From: Phytohabitans suffuscus
Lineage (GTDB): Bacteria; Actinomycetota; Actinomycetes; Mycobacteriales; Micromonosporaceae
Length of the DNA stretch: 64,000 bases
NCBI RefSeq assembly: GCF_011764565.1
Contig: NZ_AP022871.1
Coordinates: 6,448,320-6,512,319 of the forward strand
Direction of reading: 5' to 3'
Shown piece by piece: positions 1 to 9,589 of this stretch (the first letter of the stretch is position 1; each line of letters starts with the position of its first letter). The translations under genes and the position numbers were made by a program. The notes beneath the pieces were generated by a model that worked only from the letters and a program-made list of their open reading frames with translations, ran no database searches and was not told where the DNA came from.

Positions 1-1
1 G

Positions 2-2520
2 CAGTACGACCAGGTGCGGCGGGTGTCCGGTGTGGACATTGCTGCGCCGATCGCGATGCTCGGCTACGCCAGCGCCTTCATCCCGACGCCGCTGGACATC
101 ACGGATGCGGTCGATCGCCGGCTGGATCGGCAGGTGATCCGGGTGGACCCAACGTTCGTCGCGGAGCGGGGGCTTTCCACGGCACCGGGGAAGCCGCAGT
201 ACGTCTACGTCACCAAGCATCCCCTGATCTATCCGGTGTTCGACCCGAAATCCACCACCCGCGACACCCTCTACACCGACGGCCGTACGTACCCCGGCGA
301 CGAGTGCGAGCACCCGCTCCCGGTCCGGGAGGTCATGCCCGACGGTAGTAGCAAGCCGATCTGCGGCGGGGAGTTCGGCCCGTCCACCGACGGGCGCGGG
401 TCCGGCGTCTCCGAGCGGGACATCAAGTCGGTCGCCGCGGTGCGGCTGCTACCGGATGGCCGTTTCGAGAGCGGCGGCGTGATCCAGAGCCGCGACGACC
501 TGCCGGAGCCGACGGACCGGCTGTTTCTGCAGATGCGGTTGAGCGTGCCGCTGCTGATGGCCGCCATAGACCCGGTCGCCGAGAACCGGCTGGTCGGCCT
601 CGACCGTGCGGTGACCCGGGGGCGCCCGCTGACGGCGGACGACGGACCCGATGACATACCAGGTGGGTCACTCGTCAACCGGGCGTTCCCGGTACTGTCC
701 TCCAGCCGCCCCTATGTGGACGGTGCGGTCCGGGCCAGCTACCGCCGCCTGGTCCCGGCCACGGTGGCCGGCGTGCTGGAGACCGAACTCGCCGACCAGT
801 TGGACCACGCGCCGGCCGTCCCGGTCGGCGAGGGCCGCGCGGACCTCAGCGGTGGCTACCCGACCGTGCAGGGCGGTCCGCTGACCACGCTGGTCCAGGC
901 GGGACCGGCAGAGTACGACGAACAGCCGGGTGGGACCCTGCGGGCCCGCGAGTTCCCGCCCAAGCCGGATAACCCCGACCCGAAGTCGTCCGTCGAGCCC
1001 GAGGTCGTGCCGTGGCTCGCCGACGACCAGAGCTTCCGCCCGCTGCGCGATGTGGCGTTGGCGAAGTCGATGGACGTCAACCGCATCTGGTCGGTTGTGG
1101 GCAGCTTCGACCCGGAGCGGCTGGCCGGGTTCAGCGAGCTGTCGAAGCTGCCGCTGGAGACGTACGAGCCGCCGCGCGCCGAGGGCGCGGACGAGCGCAG
1201 CCGGCAGGCGCTGGGCGGGCAACCGCTGGAGCCGAGCGGCAACCCGGGTGGCTACCTGACCCCGCCTCCGCTGCTGCTGACGAACCTCGCCTCGGTGCCG
1301 AAGCTGCTGGAGGGCGGCACCAGCCCGCAGCGCGCCGCGCCGCTCAGCGCCATCCGGGTCAGGGTGTCTGATGTGGACGGATATAGCAAACGGTCGGCCG
1401 AACGGGTCCGGTTGGTGGCCGAGCGGATCGCCGCGGTCACCGGCCTGGACGTGGACGTCACGCTCGGCTCGTCGCCGTCGGCGCAGACGGTCGAGCTGGC
1501 CGCCGGCAGCTTTGGGCGGCCAGCGTTGCGGCTGAGCGAGAAGTGGTCCGCGCTCGGCGTCGCCTCGGTGATCGTGCAGGCCGTGGACCGCAAGAGCGTG
1601 GTGCTGTTCCTGCTCGTCCTGGTGGTGTGCGCGCTGTTTCTCGGCAACGCCGTGTCGGCCGCGGTCCGCGCCCGGACGCCGGAGTTGGCGGTCCTCGCCT
1701 GCCTGGGCTGGCGCCCGCGGCGGATCGGCCTGCTGATCCTCGGCGAGGTGGCCGTCCTCGGGCTGGCTGCCGGCGTGCTGTCGCTGGGCCTGGCGGTGCC
1801 CGTCGCCGCCGTCCTCGGCAACGCCATCGGCTGGCAACGCGCCGCGGCGGCAGTACCACTGGCCCTGGTGCTGGCGCTTGCCGCGGGCGCGGTGCCGGCC
1901 CTGCGGGCCGCCCGCGCCCACCCGGCCGCGGCCCTCCGCCCCGCCGCCACCACCGTGCGCTGGCTGCGCCGACCCCGGACCCTGCTCGGCCTGGCCCTGG
2001 TCAACCTCGCCCGCACGCCGGGTCGGACCGTGCTCGGGGCGGGTGCCCTCGCCATCGGGGTTGCCGCGTTGACCCTGGTGGCCGCGGCCGCGTCTGTCTT
2101 CCGCGGCGCCATCGTCGGCAACCTGCTCGGCGATTCGGTCGCGCTGAGCGTGCGCGGTGCCGACGCGGTCGCCGTGGTCGCCACCGTGCTGCTCGGCGCG
2201 GTGGCTGTGGCGGACGTGCTCTACCTGAACATCCGCGACCGGGCGGCGGAGCTGGCGGCCCTTCAGGCGGTCGGCTGGACCGAGGGCGCACTGGCCCGGC
2301 TGGTCGGCTATGAAGGCGCCGCGCTCGGCGTCCTCGGCGCCACGACCGGTTCCGCGGCCGGGCTCGCCGGCGCGGCCTGGCTGTTCAACGGGGTCCCTGG
2401 CGGGCTCATCCTGGTCGCCGCCATCACGGCGGCCGGCGGTGTTCTCGCCCCCGTGCTCGCCACCCTGGTCCCCGCCGCGCTGCTGCGCGGGCTGCCCACC
2501 GCCCAACTGCTGGCCGAGGA

Positions 2521-2524
<4 letters not shown>
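2..2524 (+). CDS. FtsX-family ABC transporter permease, 5' end outside window
   Basis: C-terminal part of a large MacB/FtsX-type ABC transporter permease that probably exports lipids, peptides or drugs. The reading frame is open from base 2 with no start in a plausible context, so the N-terminus lies upstream of the window. A long extracytoplasmic region (about residues 1-520) precedes a block of hydrophobic helices: one near residues 532-555, two more to about 640, then a second FtsX-like helix set from about 665 to the end. The stretch ELAVLACLGWRPRRIGLL and the later AAELAALQAVGWTEGAL are the usual paired FtsX loop motifs. It overlaps the downstream ATPase start by 4 nt, so the two are translationally coupled. 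The substrate cannot be told from sequence. Confidence 0.85.
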
Positions 2525-3273
<749 letters not shown>

Positions 3274-3299
3274 ACCCCGGGCGACGTGACTGGCGCTCG

Positions 3300-3434
3300 T
3301 CAGTGGACGGTCTCGCGCGCCGCCCTTTCGATGAAGGACGCGGTCGTACCGGGATGTGAGACGAACAGCAGGTGCGAGGCGCCGTCGACCACCCGCACCT
3401 TGGCGTGCACGCGCTTGACCATGAACGCCTGTGC
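3300..3434 (-). pseudogene. C-terminal remnant of an alpha/beta hydrolase
   Basis: On the minus strand this short stretch translates to the tail of an alpha/beta-hydrolase: a segment like FMVKRVHAKVRVVDGASHLL followed by VSHPGTTASFIERAARETVH and a stop. GASH is the usual setting of the catalytic histidine in this fold. Nothing of the nucleophile elbow or the rest of the fold is present, and the upstream side is directly fused to the XRE gene remnant. A deletion scar is the simplest reading. Confidence rests on pattern recognition of the last 45 residues only. Confidence 0.5.
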
Positions 3435-3788
3435 CTATAGGTACGCGCTCGGTCGGCATCCGGCGGCCAGGGTTCTGCCGGGGCGCGCGAGGTCGTAGAG
3501 GTGGGCCCGCTGGGTGTCGTCGAGAAGGAGGGCACGGGCGATGGCCTCGAGGAGCTGCTCGCTGGGGCGACCGCCGCGTCCCTGTTCGAGCCTCACATAG
3601 TAGTCGGTCGAGACACCGACCACGGTCGCGACCTCTTCACGGCGCAGTCCCGGCACGCGGCGGCTGCTGCCGACCGGGAGACCGACCGCCTGCGGGGAGA
3701 CCGCAGCCCCGCGGGCTCGCAAGAACTCACCGAGTTCGGACTTCCACTCGCCCGACCTCACCCCCGTTCCGGTACCTTCCTGCTGCAC
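3435..3788 (-). pseudogene. XRE/MmyB-type regulator, C-terminus missing
   Basis: Encodes about 117 residues. A helix-turn-helix (VPGLRREEVATVVGVSTDYY then VRLEQGRG) lies at about residues 45-75, followed by helices LLEAIARALLLDDTQRAHLY. This is the N-terminal DNA-binding domain of MmyB-like XRE regulators, which are normally about 270-300 residues with a PAS-like ligand domain. Here the frame stops soon after YDLARPGR and the ligand domain is absent. It is directly fused to a hydrolase tail, so it is probably non-functional, though a short DNA-binding protein could still be made. The start at GTG 3788 is uncertain. Confidence 0.7.
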
Positions 3789-3949
3789 CTGGCCAGCCTC
3801 CCTCCACCACCTTCAAGTACCCAGTCTGCCGCGCCGCACGCGAGGTTGGGTGGACACGTGAGTACCCAAGATGGCCGCTCGAGCGAGTATCGCGGCGGTC
3901 CTCGTGGCCTCGTTCCTCCTGCCCTTCGCGGTAACTGGGCCTGCCACGG

Positions 3950-4202
3950 GCAGCTCGTCACCGAGCGGATATGCCTTGTAGGCGACGCCGCCCACCTGCC
4001 CTCGCCTATGACCGGCAGAGGATTCACCGCATCGGTACAAGACTCCCTCGCGCTCGCCGACGCCCTCGACGGCCATCCACATCGCGACGTCTCGGCAGCA
4101 CTCCGCGGATATGAGTCGACGCGGCTACACCCAGTTCGACAACTCGTCCACTCCGGACGATCGTTCAGCCGCTCCTTCGCCTTACGCGGGGCCGCACAAT
4201 GA
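3950..4202 (+). pseudogene. C-terminal remnant of an FAD-dependent aromatic monooxygenase
   Basis: About 80 codons on the plus strand match the C-terminal part of PHBH-type FAD monooxygenases. The stretch ICLVGDAAHLPSPMTGRGF is the DG/GD flavin-binding motif (GDAAH..P..G.G), followed by ASVQDSLALADAL and RGYESTRLHPVRQLV, then a stop at 4200-4202. The Rossmann GxGxxG N-terminus and substrate domain are missing, and the upstream sequence is unrelated. This is a decayed fragment, not a gene. Confidence 0.65.
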
Positions 4203-4266
4203 GCGTCCCGGCCTCGGCCTGGCGCTCGACAAGTTCCATCGCCGCGGCGGTGGAACCTCGCCTCGG

Positions 4267-5013
4267 TCAGCTGAGCACGTTCGGTGGCGGAACGAGGCGG
4301 CGGAACGAGGCGGCGGCGGTTTGGATGGCGCCGCCGGCGTCGTCGAGGACCACCGCGCCGTGGCCGGGTAGGAGAGTGTCGATGTCGCGCTCGGCGAGGG
4401 CAATCACGGTATCCGCGTACTGGTCGAGGCGGCAGTCGGGGATCGCCTGGATGCTGATCTGGCCGCCGGCGAAGAGGCAGTCTCCGCTGAAGAGCAGGCT
4501 CCGGTCGGGGGTACGGGCAAGGGCGACCATGTGGCCGTCGCAGTGTCCCGGTGCGGGCAGGATCTCGACCGGCAGGTCGCCCGCTGCCAGGGTCTCGCCG
4601 CCGGTGAGTACCTGGTCGATCGTCGCCGGGGTGAGCCGGTAGTCGGGCGGGTAGACGCCGGCGGCGCGGGCGCGGGCGAGGCTGGTGCGCTCCTCGTCGC
4701 CGGTGATCAGGGCGTCCGCGGTGGCGGCGCTGGCCAGCAGTGGGATACCGGCCGCATGGGCGGCGGCCGCGCCGCCGGCGTGGTCGGCGTGGTAGTGGGT
4801 GAGCACGACGCCGGCGAGCGTCTGCGGGTCGCAGACCTCCGCGACGGCGGCGAGCCACTGGTCGGCGCCGAGCCCGGTGCCGGCGTCGATGAGGATGCCG
4901 CCGGTGCCGTCCCAGATCAGGTAGCAGTGGCAGTCGTGGGGGTCGGTGTACGCGTCGGGGTGGGTGCCGCTGCCGACGAGCCATACCGTGTCGAGGATCG
5001 GGACGGCGGCCAT
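4267..5013 (-). CDS. MBL-fold metallohydrolase
   Basis: A 248-residue metallo-beta-lactamase-fold hydrolase, probably cytoplasmic, of the glyoxalase II-like type. The zinc motif THYHADH (HxHxDH) is at about residues 92-98. Further metal ligands are seen in APGHCDGH, SGDCLF and LLPGHG. The start is ATG 5013, one base after the RidA stop, giving the order GntR, RidA, MBL in one leftward operon. The substrate is unknown; the neighbouring sugar/amine locus suggests a lactone, thioester or similar intermediate. A homologue of this type next to RidA is consistent with clean-up of reactive intermediates, but that is inference. Confidence 0.88.
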   Translation of the reverse strand: MAAVPILDTVWLVGSGTHPDAYTDPHDCHCYLIWDGTGGILIDAGTGLGADQWLAAVAEVCDPQTLAGVVLTHYHADHAGGAAAAHAAGIPLLASAATADALITGDEERTSLARARAAGVYPPDYRLTPATIDQVLTGGETLAAGDLPVEILPAPGHCDGHMVALARTPDRSLLFSGDCLFAGGQISIQAIPDCRLDQYADTVIALAERDIDTLLPGHGAVVLDDAGGAIQTAAASFRRLVPPPNVLS

Positions 5014-5014
5014 C

Positions 5015-5502
5015 TCAGCGCGCCTGAGGGCTGTGCTGACCGCGCTCGCTCCGATGGCTGGGCGCCTCGGGCGGCCGGCTCGGTCCGTCCTCGTCGCCGT
5101 GCTCCTCGGACCGGACTTCGCTAGCCCTCGGGCGGACGGCGACCACGTCGATCTCGACCAGGATGCCGCCGAGGGCGCTGCCGACCGTAGTGCGGACCGG
5201 GTGCGGCGGCGTGAAGCGGCGTGCGTACACCTCGTTGTAGGCGGCGAAGTCGCGGTCGCGGTATTGCAGGTGGACGGTGGCCTTGACCACGTCGCCGAGG
5301 CCGAGGCCAACGGTGCGCAGCGCGGCCTCGACGTTGTCGATGACCTGCTCGGTTTGGGCGGTGATGCCGTCCGGGACGGCGCCGGTGGCCGGGTGTTGCG
5401 GGCCGAAGCCGGCGGTCCACACGAGGTGGCCGGCGTCGACGACGTGGCTGTACGGGCCGGCGGGGTGGGCAGGTCGGCGCTGGTGTGGGCGGTCCAGGTC
5501 AT
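5015..5502 (-). CDS. RidA/YjgF-family enamine/imine deaminase (frameshifted)
   Basis: RidA-family protein that hydrolyses reactive enamine/imine intermediates released by PLP enzymes. The body is clear: AGPYSHVVDAGHLVWTAGF, then VIDNVEAALRTVGLGLGDVV and VGSALGGILVEIDVVAV. The natural start is ATG 5502, which overlaps the GntR stop as ATGA, but that frame gives only MTWTAHTSADLPTP before it departs from the family. The family frame resumes one base off. Adding one G to the G4 run at 5462-5465 (C on the coding strand) restores a continuous protein. Either a consensus error or a true mutation. A GTG at 5422 could start a truncated form. The C-terminal 30 residues are low-complexity and unusual. 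Confidence 0.75.
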
Positions 5503-6221
5503 TGCGGCTCCAGGTTGGTGGTGGGTTGGCGGTGCAGGTCGGACATGACCTCGTAGCGATCGGCGCGGTAGCGAGAGTGCGAGCGCTGTACGGCCCGGCC
5601 GTTGGTGTCGTAGAAGACGTCGATGATCTCCAGGGCGGGTGCCCCGTTCGGCAGCCGTAGCAGTTGCGCGTCGCGGGACGGGGCCACCGCGGCCCGTACC
5701 CGACGGCTGGCGGAGTCGATGACGACGCCGGCCGAGGCGAGGAGCCGGTGCAGTGAACCCTCCAGGTCGGCGTCCTCCAGCATCCGCTCGAAGCGGATCG
5801 GCAGGTGCCCCTCCTCCAGGCACATGGGCTCGTCGTCGGCGAACCGCAGCCGTTCCAGGCGCATGACCGGGGTGCCGGCGTGTACGCCTAGGTCGTCGGC
5901 CACGTCGGTGGGCGCGGCGACCTGTTCCAGGGCGATGAGCCGGGAGCTGGGGCGCAGGCCGCGGCCGCGCATGTCCTCGGTGAACGAGGTGAGTCCGGGG
6001 CCCATCGCGACGGTCGGGCGGCGCACGAACGTGCCGAGTCCGGGGACCCGCTCGACCCGGCCTTCGTCGACGAGCGCGTCGAGTGCCTGCCGGACGGTCA
6101 TCCGGCTGACCTTGAACCTTGTGGCGAGGTCCTTCTCGGAGGGCAGGCGCGAGCCGACGGGCAGGTCCCGGCTTTCTGTGCGGAGGGTGTTCGTGATCGC
6201 CACGTGTTTCGGCGTTGGCAT
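5499..6221 (-). CDS. GntR-family (HutC/DasR-like) transcriptional regulator
   Basis: A 240-residue regulator. The winged HTH is at about residues 10-70 (LPSEKDLATRFKVSRMTVRQ, then ALDALVDEGRVERVPGLGTF). A UTRA ligand-binding domain follows (FTEDMRGRGLRPSSRLIALE near 85, RRVRAAVAPSRDAQLL near 180, and SHSRYRADRYE near the end). ATG 6221 is chosen because it directly precedes the conserved N-terminus; in-frame starts further upstream add residues not expected in the family. It is divergent from the ABC-sugar operon and first of an operon with RidA and the MBL hydrolase. UTRA proteins of this class bind phosphosugars or amino-sugar phosphates. The dre-like palindrome at 6357-6366 is the likely operator. 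Confidence 0.92.
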   Translation of the reverse strand: MPTPKHVAITNTLRTESRDLPVGSRLPSEKDLATRFKVSRMTVRQALDALVDEGRVERVPGLGTFVRRPTVAMGPGLTSFTEDMRGRGLRPSSRLIALEQVAAPTDVADDLGVHAGTPVMRLERLRFADDEPMCLEEGHLPIRFERMLEDADLEGSLHRLLASAGVVIDSASRRVRAAVAPSRDAQLLRLPNGAPALEIIDVFYDTNGRAVQRSHSRYRADRYEVMSDLHRQPTTNLEPQ

Positions 6222-6350
6222 GGCGTGATCATCCCGTATCAGCGAGTGGCGACGATGGCCGCGTCCGTCGATGGAAGCGCGACCAGCGCCCCCGCGCGCC
6301 GTGGGACCCATGCTCACCTGCCCATATACCAGCTTGTGACCTTCGGTCTG

Positions 6351-6379
6351 TTGACCGGTCTAGACCGCAACAGTACTGT
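6351..6379 (+). promoter_or_regulatory. Sigma-70-type promoter for the sugar operon
   Basis: TTGACC at 6351-6356, a 17-bp spacer and TACTGT at 6374-6379 form a near-ideal promoter about 120 bp before the binding-protein ATG. The spacer contains the GGTCTAGACC palindrome, so a bound repressor would block RNA polymerase. Expression is inferred, not shown. Confidence 0.65.
6355..6368. promoter_or_regulatory. dre-like GntR/DasR operator
   Basis: GGTCTAGACC (6357-6366) is a perfect 10-bp palindrome matching the core of the DasR/HutC-family operator TGGTCTAGACCA known from streptomycetes; the flanks here are C and G rather than T and A. It sits between the divergent GntR and sugar-binding-protein genes and inside the promoter spacer. 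The local GntR protein or a genomic DasR homologue could bind. Confidence 0.7.
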
Positions 6380-6499
6380 CCGAAACAAGTTTCCAAGTAT
6401 CCAACACTCGTCTAGCCCGCACGTCGAGGTCTGTCGATCTCCGCGAACACGCTGGGAGAGGCGATCACCATAAAGGTCGCGGAAGGAGAAGATTCCGTC

Positions 6500-7828
6500 A
6501 TGAGGTTCCTAAAGCTCAAAAGAGCGGCAGTTGGGGCACTCGCCCTGGCGGTCGTCCTACCGGCCGCCGCCTGTGGTGGCTCGAGCGGCCCCAGCGGTGG
6601 CGGCGACGACAAGACGCTGACGCTGTGGCACATGGAGCAGCCGCCTAACCGCGTCGCGGCGTTCCAGAAGGTCATCGACGCCTACAACGCGACCAACCCC
6701 GAGTACAAGGTGCAGGCCCAGGTCCAGGACTGGAACCAGATCTACACCAAGATCTCCAGCGCGGTGCAGTCCAAGACCCAGCCGGACATCCTGTTCACGA
6801 TCCCCGACTTCACCACCTATGTCCGCCCGCTAGGCGCGGTGCGGCCAGTGACCGCGCTGGTCGACGAACTGGACAAGGAGCACACGTTCGGCGACGCGGC
6901 CAAGGCGGCCTACCGCGACGACAACGAGTACTGGGCGGTGCCGCTCTACGGCATGGTGCAGATGCTCTGGTACCGCAAGGACCTGTTCGCCAAGGCCGGC
7001 ATCACCGACGCGCCGAAGACCTGGAGCGAGCTGCTCGCCGACGCGCAGAAGCTGACCAGCGGCAGCCAGAAGGGCATCGCCGTGCCGGCCGGCAAGAACC
7101 TCGCCACCGACCAGGTCATCTACAGCCTGATGCTCACCGGCGGGGCGGGCAACTTCTTCACCGGCGGCGGCGAGGTCGCCTTCGACAAGCCACAGACGGT
7201 AGCCGCCCTCAGCCTCTACGCCGACCTGCTCAAGCAGTCGCCGAGCGACGCGGGCAACTACTCGTGGGGCGAGCCGCAGGCGGCCTTCAACAGTGGCGCC
7301 GTCGCGATGGCGATCGAGAAGGGGCAGTACCTGGCGCCGTTCGAGAAGGAGTCCGGGCGGCCGGCCAGCGACCTCGGCTGCGCACCGATCCCGCAGGCGG
7401 ACACCGGCGGTGAGCCGGGCAGCATCTACTACTCCAACGCCGCGATGGTGCTGTCCGGGGACGACGTCCGGGCCAAGGGCGCGGAGGACTTCCTCCGGTT
7501 CGTGCTCAAGCCGGAGAACTACGGCCCGTTCCTCAACGCGGAGCCGGGCCTGTTCCTGCCGCTGACCGAGGACGGCGCGAAGGCCCCGTCGTGGACCGAC
7601 AACGAGGTGATCAAGAAGTACCAGGGCTGCGTCGACGCGATGCTGGAGCAGTCCAAGACCGGTGGCCTATTCGGCTTCGTGGACGGCCAGTACGTCGATT
7701 CGATCGGCAAGATCTCCGGCCAGAACATCCTGGCGCAGGTCGTGCAGCGGGTGTACAGCAGCGGCGAGTCACCCGCGGCCGCGGTCAAGTGGGGCGACCA
7801 GCAGATGCGGGAGGCGGTCGCGCGGTGA
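6500..7828 (+). CDS. ABC sugar transporter substrate-binding lipoprotein
   Basis: A 442-residue extracellular solute-binding protein of family 1. The N-terminus has positive charges, a hydrophobic stretch (ALALAVVLPAAAC) and a lipobox whose cysteine is about residue 25, so it is a lipoprotein anchored outside the membrane. The mature protein begins with a Gly/Ser linker and TLTLWHMEQPPNRVAAF; YWAVPLYGMVQMLWYRKDLF near 150 is the classical sugar-binding-protein motif. A strong ribosome-binding site (GGAAGGAGAAG) is at 6480-6490. It is the first gene of the rightward operon and delivers substrate to the two permeases that follow. Confidence 0.95.
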   Translation: MRFLKLKRAAVGALALAVVLPAAACGGSSGPSGGGDDKTLTLWHMEQPPNRVAAFQKVIDAYNATNPEYKVQAQVQDWNQIYTKISSAVQSKTQPDILFTIPDFTTYVRPLGAVRPVTALVDELDKEHTFGDAAKAAYRDDNEYWAVPLYGMVQMLWYRKDLFAKAGITDAPKTWSELLADAQKLTSGSQKGIAVPAGKNLATDQVIYSLMLTGGAGNFFTGGGEVAFDKPQTVAALSLYADLLKQSPSDAGNYSWGEPQAAFNSGAVAMAIEKGQYLAPFEKESGRPASDLGCAPIPQADTGGEPGSIYYSNAAMVLSGDDVRAKGAEDFLRFVLKPENYGPFLNAEPGLFLPLTEDGAKAPSWTDNEVIKKYQGCVDAMLEQSKTGGLFGFVDGQYVDSIGKISGQNILAQVVQRVYSSGESPAAAVKWGDQQMREAVAR

Positions 7829-8768
7829 GCGGCACCGGCACGCACTCGGTCCCGGGGCGCGGGCGGTGGCCCTGCGCTCCCGGGCCACCGGGCGCCGGCC
7901 CCGGAGCCGCCACCTGCTGGGCTACGCCCTGGTCGCACCGCTGGCGATCCTGATGGTTGGCGTCATCGGGTACCCGCTGCTCAACACCGTGCTGCTGAGC
8001 CTCCAGGACCAGGGCGTGGTGGGCAGCAGCTCCAGCTTCGTCGGCCTGGAAAACTACCAGCGGGCGCTGTCCGACGGAGAGTTCTGGGGCGCGATCGGGC
8101 GGTCCGGCATCTGGCTGGTCGGCAACCTGGTGGTCCAGACGGTCATCGCGTTCGCCACCGCGCTCGTGATCGGCGGCAACGGACGCTGGGCCCGCGCCTC
8201 GCGCACCTGGACGCTGTTTCCGTGGGTCATCCCCACCGTGGCGGTCGCCGTGATCTGGCAGTGGCTGAGCAACAGCAACTACGGGATCGTGCCCAAGGCC
8301 GCCGCCGCGGTGGGAATCGACGGGCTGGGCAGCCCGTTCGGCGACAGCGCGCTGGCCATGCCCGCTCTGATCCTCATGAACAGCTGGCACTGGTTCCCGC
8401 TCGGTGCGGTGGTGATCTACGGCGCGATGCGCACCATCCCGGTCGAGATCTACGAGGCGGCCAGGGTCGACGGCGCCAACGCCTGGCGGATGTTCTGGCG
8501 GATCACGTTTCCGCTGCTGCAGCCAATCCTGTTCGCGCTCGGCCTGGTCGGCTCGCTGTGGTCGTTCAACATCGTCGACTCGATCTACCTGGTCACCAAG
8601 GGCGGGCCGGTGGACGCCACGACGACTGCGCCGGTCTTCATCTACAACAAGGCGTTCAGCGAGTTTCGGGCCAGCGACGCCGCGGCCGTCAGTGTGATCA
8701 CGATCGTCCTGCTCGCCGCCGTCGCGTTCTTCTACATCCGCGTCGCCCGGCCGAAGGAGGACCAGTGA
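7825..8768 (+). CDS. ABC sugar transporter permease 1 (frameshift near start)
   Basis: MalF/UgpA-type inner-membrane permease with six predicted helices (LLGYALVAPLAILMVGVIGY is the first). The EAA loop reads EAARVDGANAWRMFWRITFP near the C-terminal third. The coupled start GTG 7825 overlaps the binding-protein stop (GTGA) but is one frame off. Adding one G to the G4 run at 7854-7857 joins the short N-terminal extension to the permease. Otherwise translation could start at GTG 7866 in the permease frame. The missing-base explanation fits the pattern seen elsewhere in this window. It overlaps permease 2 by 4 nt. Confidence 0.88.
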
Positions 8769-9589
8769 GAGCCGCATTGAACAGGCTGCCGCGGTTGGCC
8801 ACGATGGCCGTGCTGACCGTGGTGGTCCTCGGTCCGCTCTACTGGATCACGGTGTCCGCGTTCAAGGATCGCGAGGAGATCCTGCGGAGCACCCCGACGC
8901 TGATCCCGCAGCACCCGACGCTGGACAACTTCCGAGAGCTGTTCACCGCCACCGACTACCCGACCTACCTGACCAACAGCTTCATCGTGGCGCTGCTCAC
9001 CGCGCTGTTCACGATGATGGTCTCGTTCGCCGCCGCGTACGGCCTGTACCGGCTGCGCATCCCCGGTGCGGACAAGGTGGCCGGGCTGATCCTGGTGGCC
9101 TACATGATCCCCGGCACGCTCCTGCTCGTCCCGCTGTACCAGGTGTTCGCCACGTTGGAGCTGGTCGACACCCGCAACGCGCTGGTCATCGTGAACGTGG
9201 CGTTCACCGCGCCGTTCTGCACCTGGCTGCTGCGCGGGTTCTTCTTCGCGATCCCGCGCGACCTCGACGAGGCCGCCGCCGTCGACGGTGCCGGGCCGGT
9301 GCGGATGATGCTCCGGATCATCCTGCCGCTGCTCGCTCCCGGACTGTCCACTGTGGGCGTGTACGCGTTCGTGTTCTCCTGGACCGAGTTCGTGTTCGCC
9401 TCGCAGCTGGTGGTCAGCGACGACCTCAAGACGCTGCCGATCGGGTTGAGCGCCATCATGGGCCAGTACACGGTCAACTGGGGCCTGCTGATGGCCGGCA
9501 CCCTTTGCACCATCGTCCCGGCGATCGTCCCGTTCCTGTTCGCCGGCCGCTACTTCGTCGGCGGCCTCACCGCGGGAGCCGTCAAGTGA
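8765..9589 (+). CDS. ABC sugar transporter permease 2
   Basis: A 274-residue MalG-type permease. Helix 1 (TMAVLTVVVLGPLYWITVSA) is followed by a periplasmic loop typical of this family (PTLDNFRELF) and the EAA motif EAAAVDGAGPVRMMLRIILP near residue 180. It starts at GTG 8765 (GTGA overlap with permease 1) and overlaps the SIS gene by 4 nt. With permease 1 it forms the channel. No nucleotide-binding subunit is encoded in this operon, so a shared MsiK-type ATPase from elsewhere is probably used. Confidence 0.94.
   Translation: MRAALNRLPRLATMAVLTVVVLGPLYWITVSAFKDREEILRSTPTLIPQHPTLDNFRELFTATDYPTYLTNSFIVALLTALFTMMVSFAAAYGLYRLRIPGADKVAGLILVAYMIPGTLLLVPLYQVFATLELVDTRNALVIVNVAFTAPFCTWLLRGFFFAIPRDLDEAAAVDGAGPVRMMLRIILPLLAPGLSTVGVYAFVFSWTEFVFASQLVVSDDLKTLPIGLSAIMGQYTVNWGLLMAGTLCTIVPAIVPFLFAGRYFVGGLTAGAVK

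Noticed and set aside
668..2506. Very long open frame on the minus strand opposite the ABC permease
   Set aside because: It is Gly/Arg/Gln-rich without any family feature and lies opposite a clear FtsX permease; a GC-skew shadow of the real gene.
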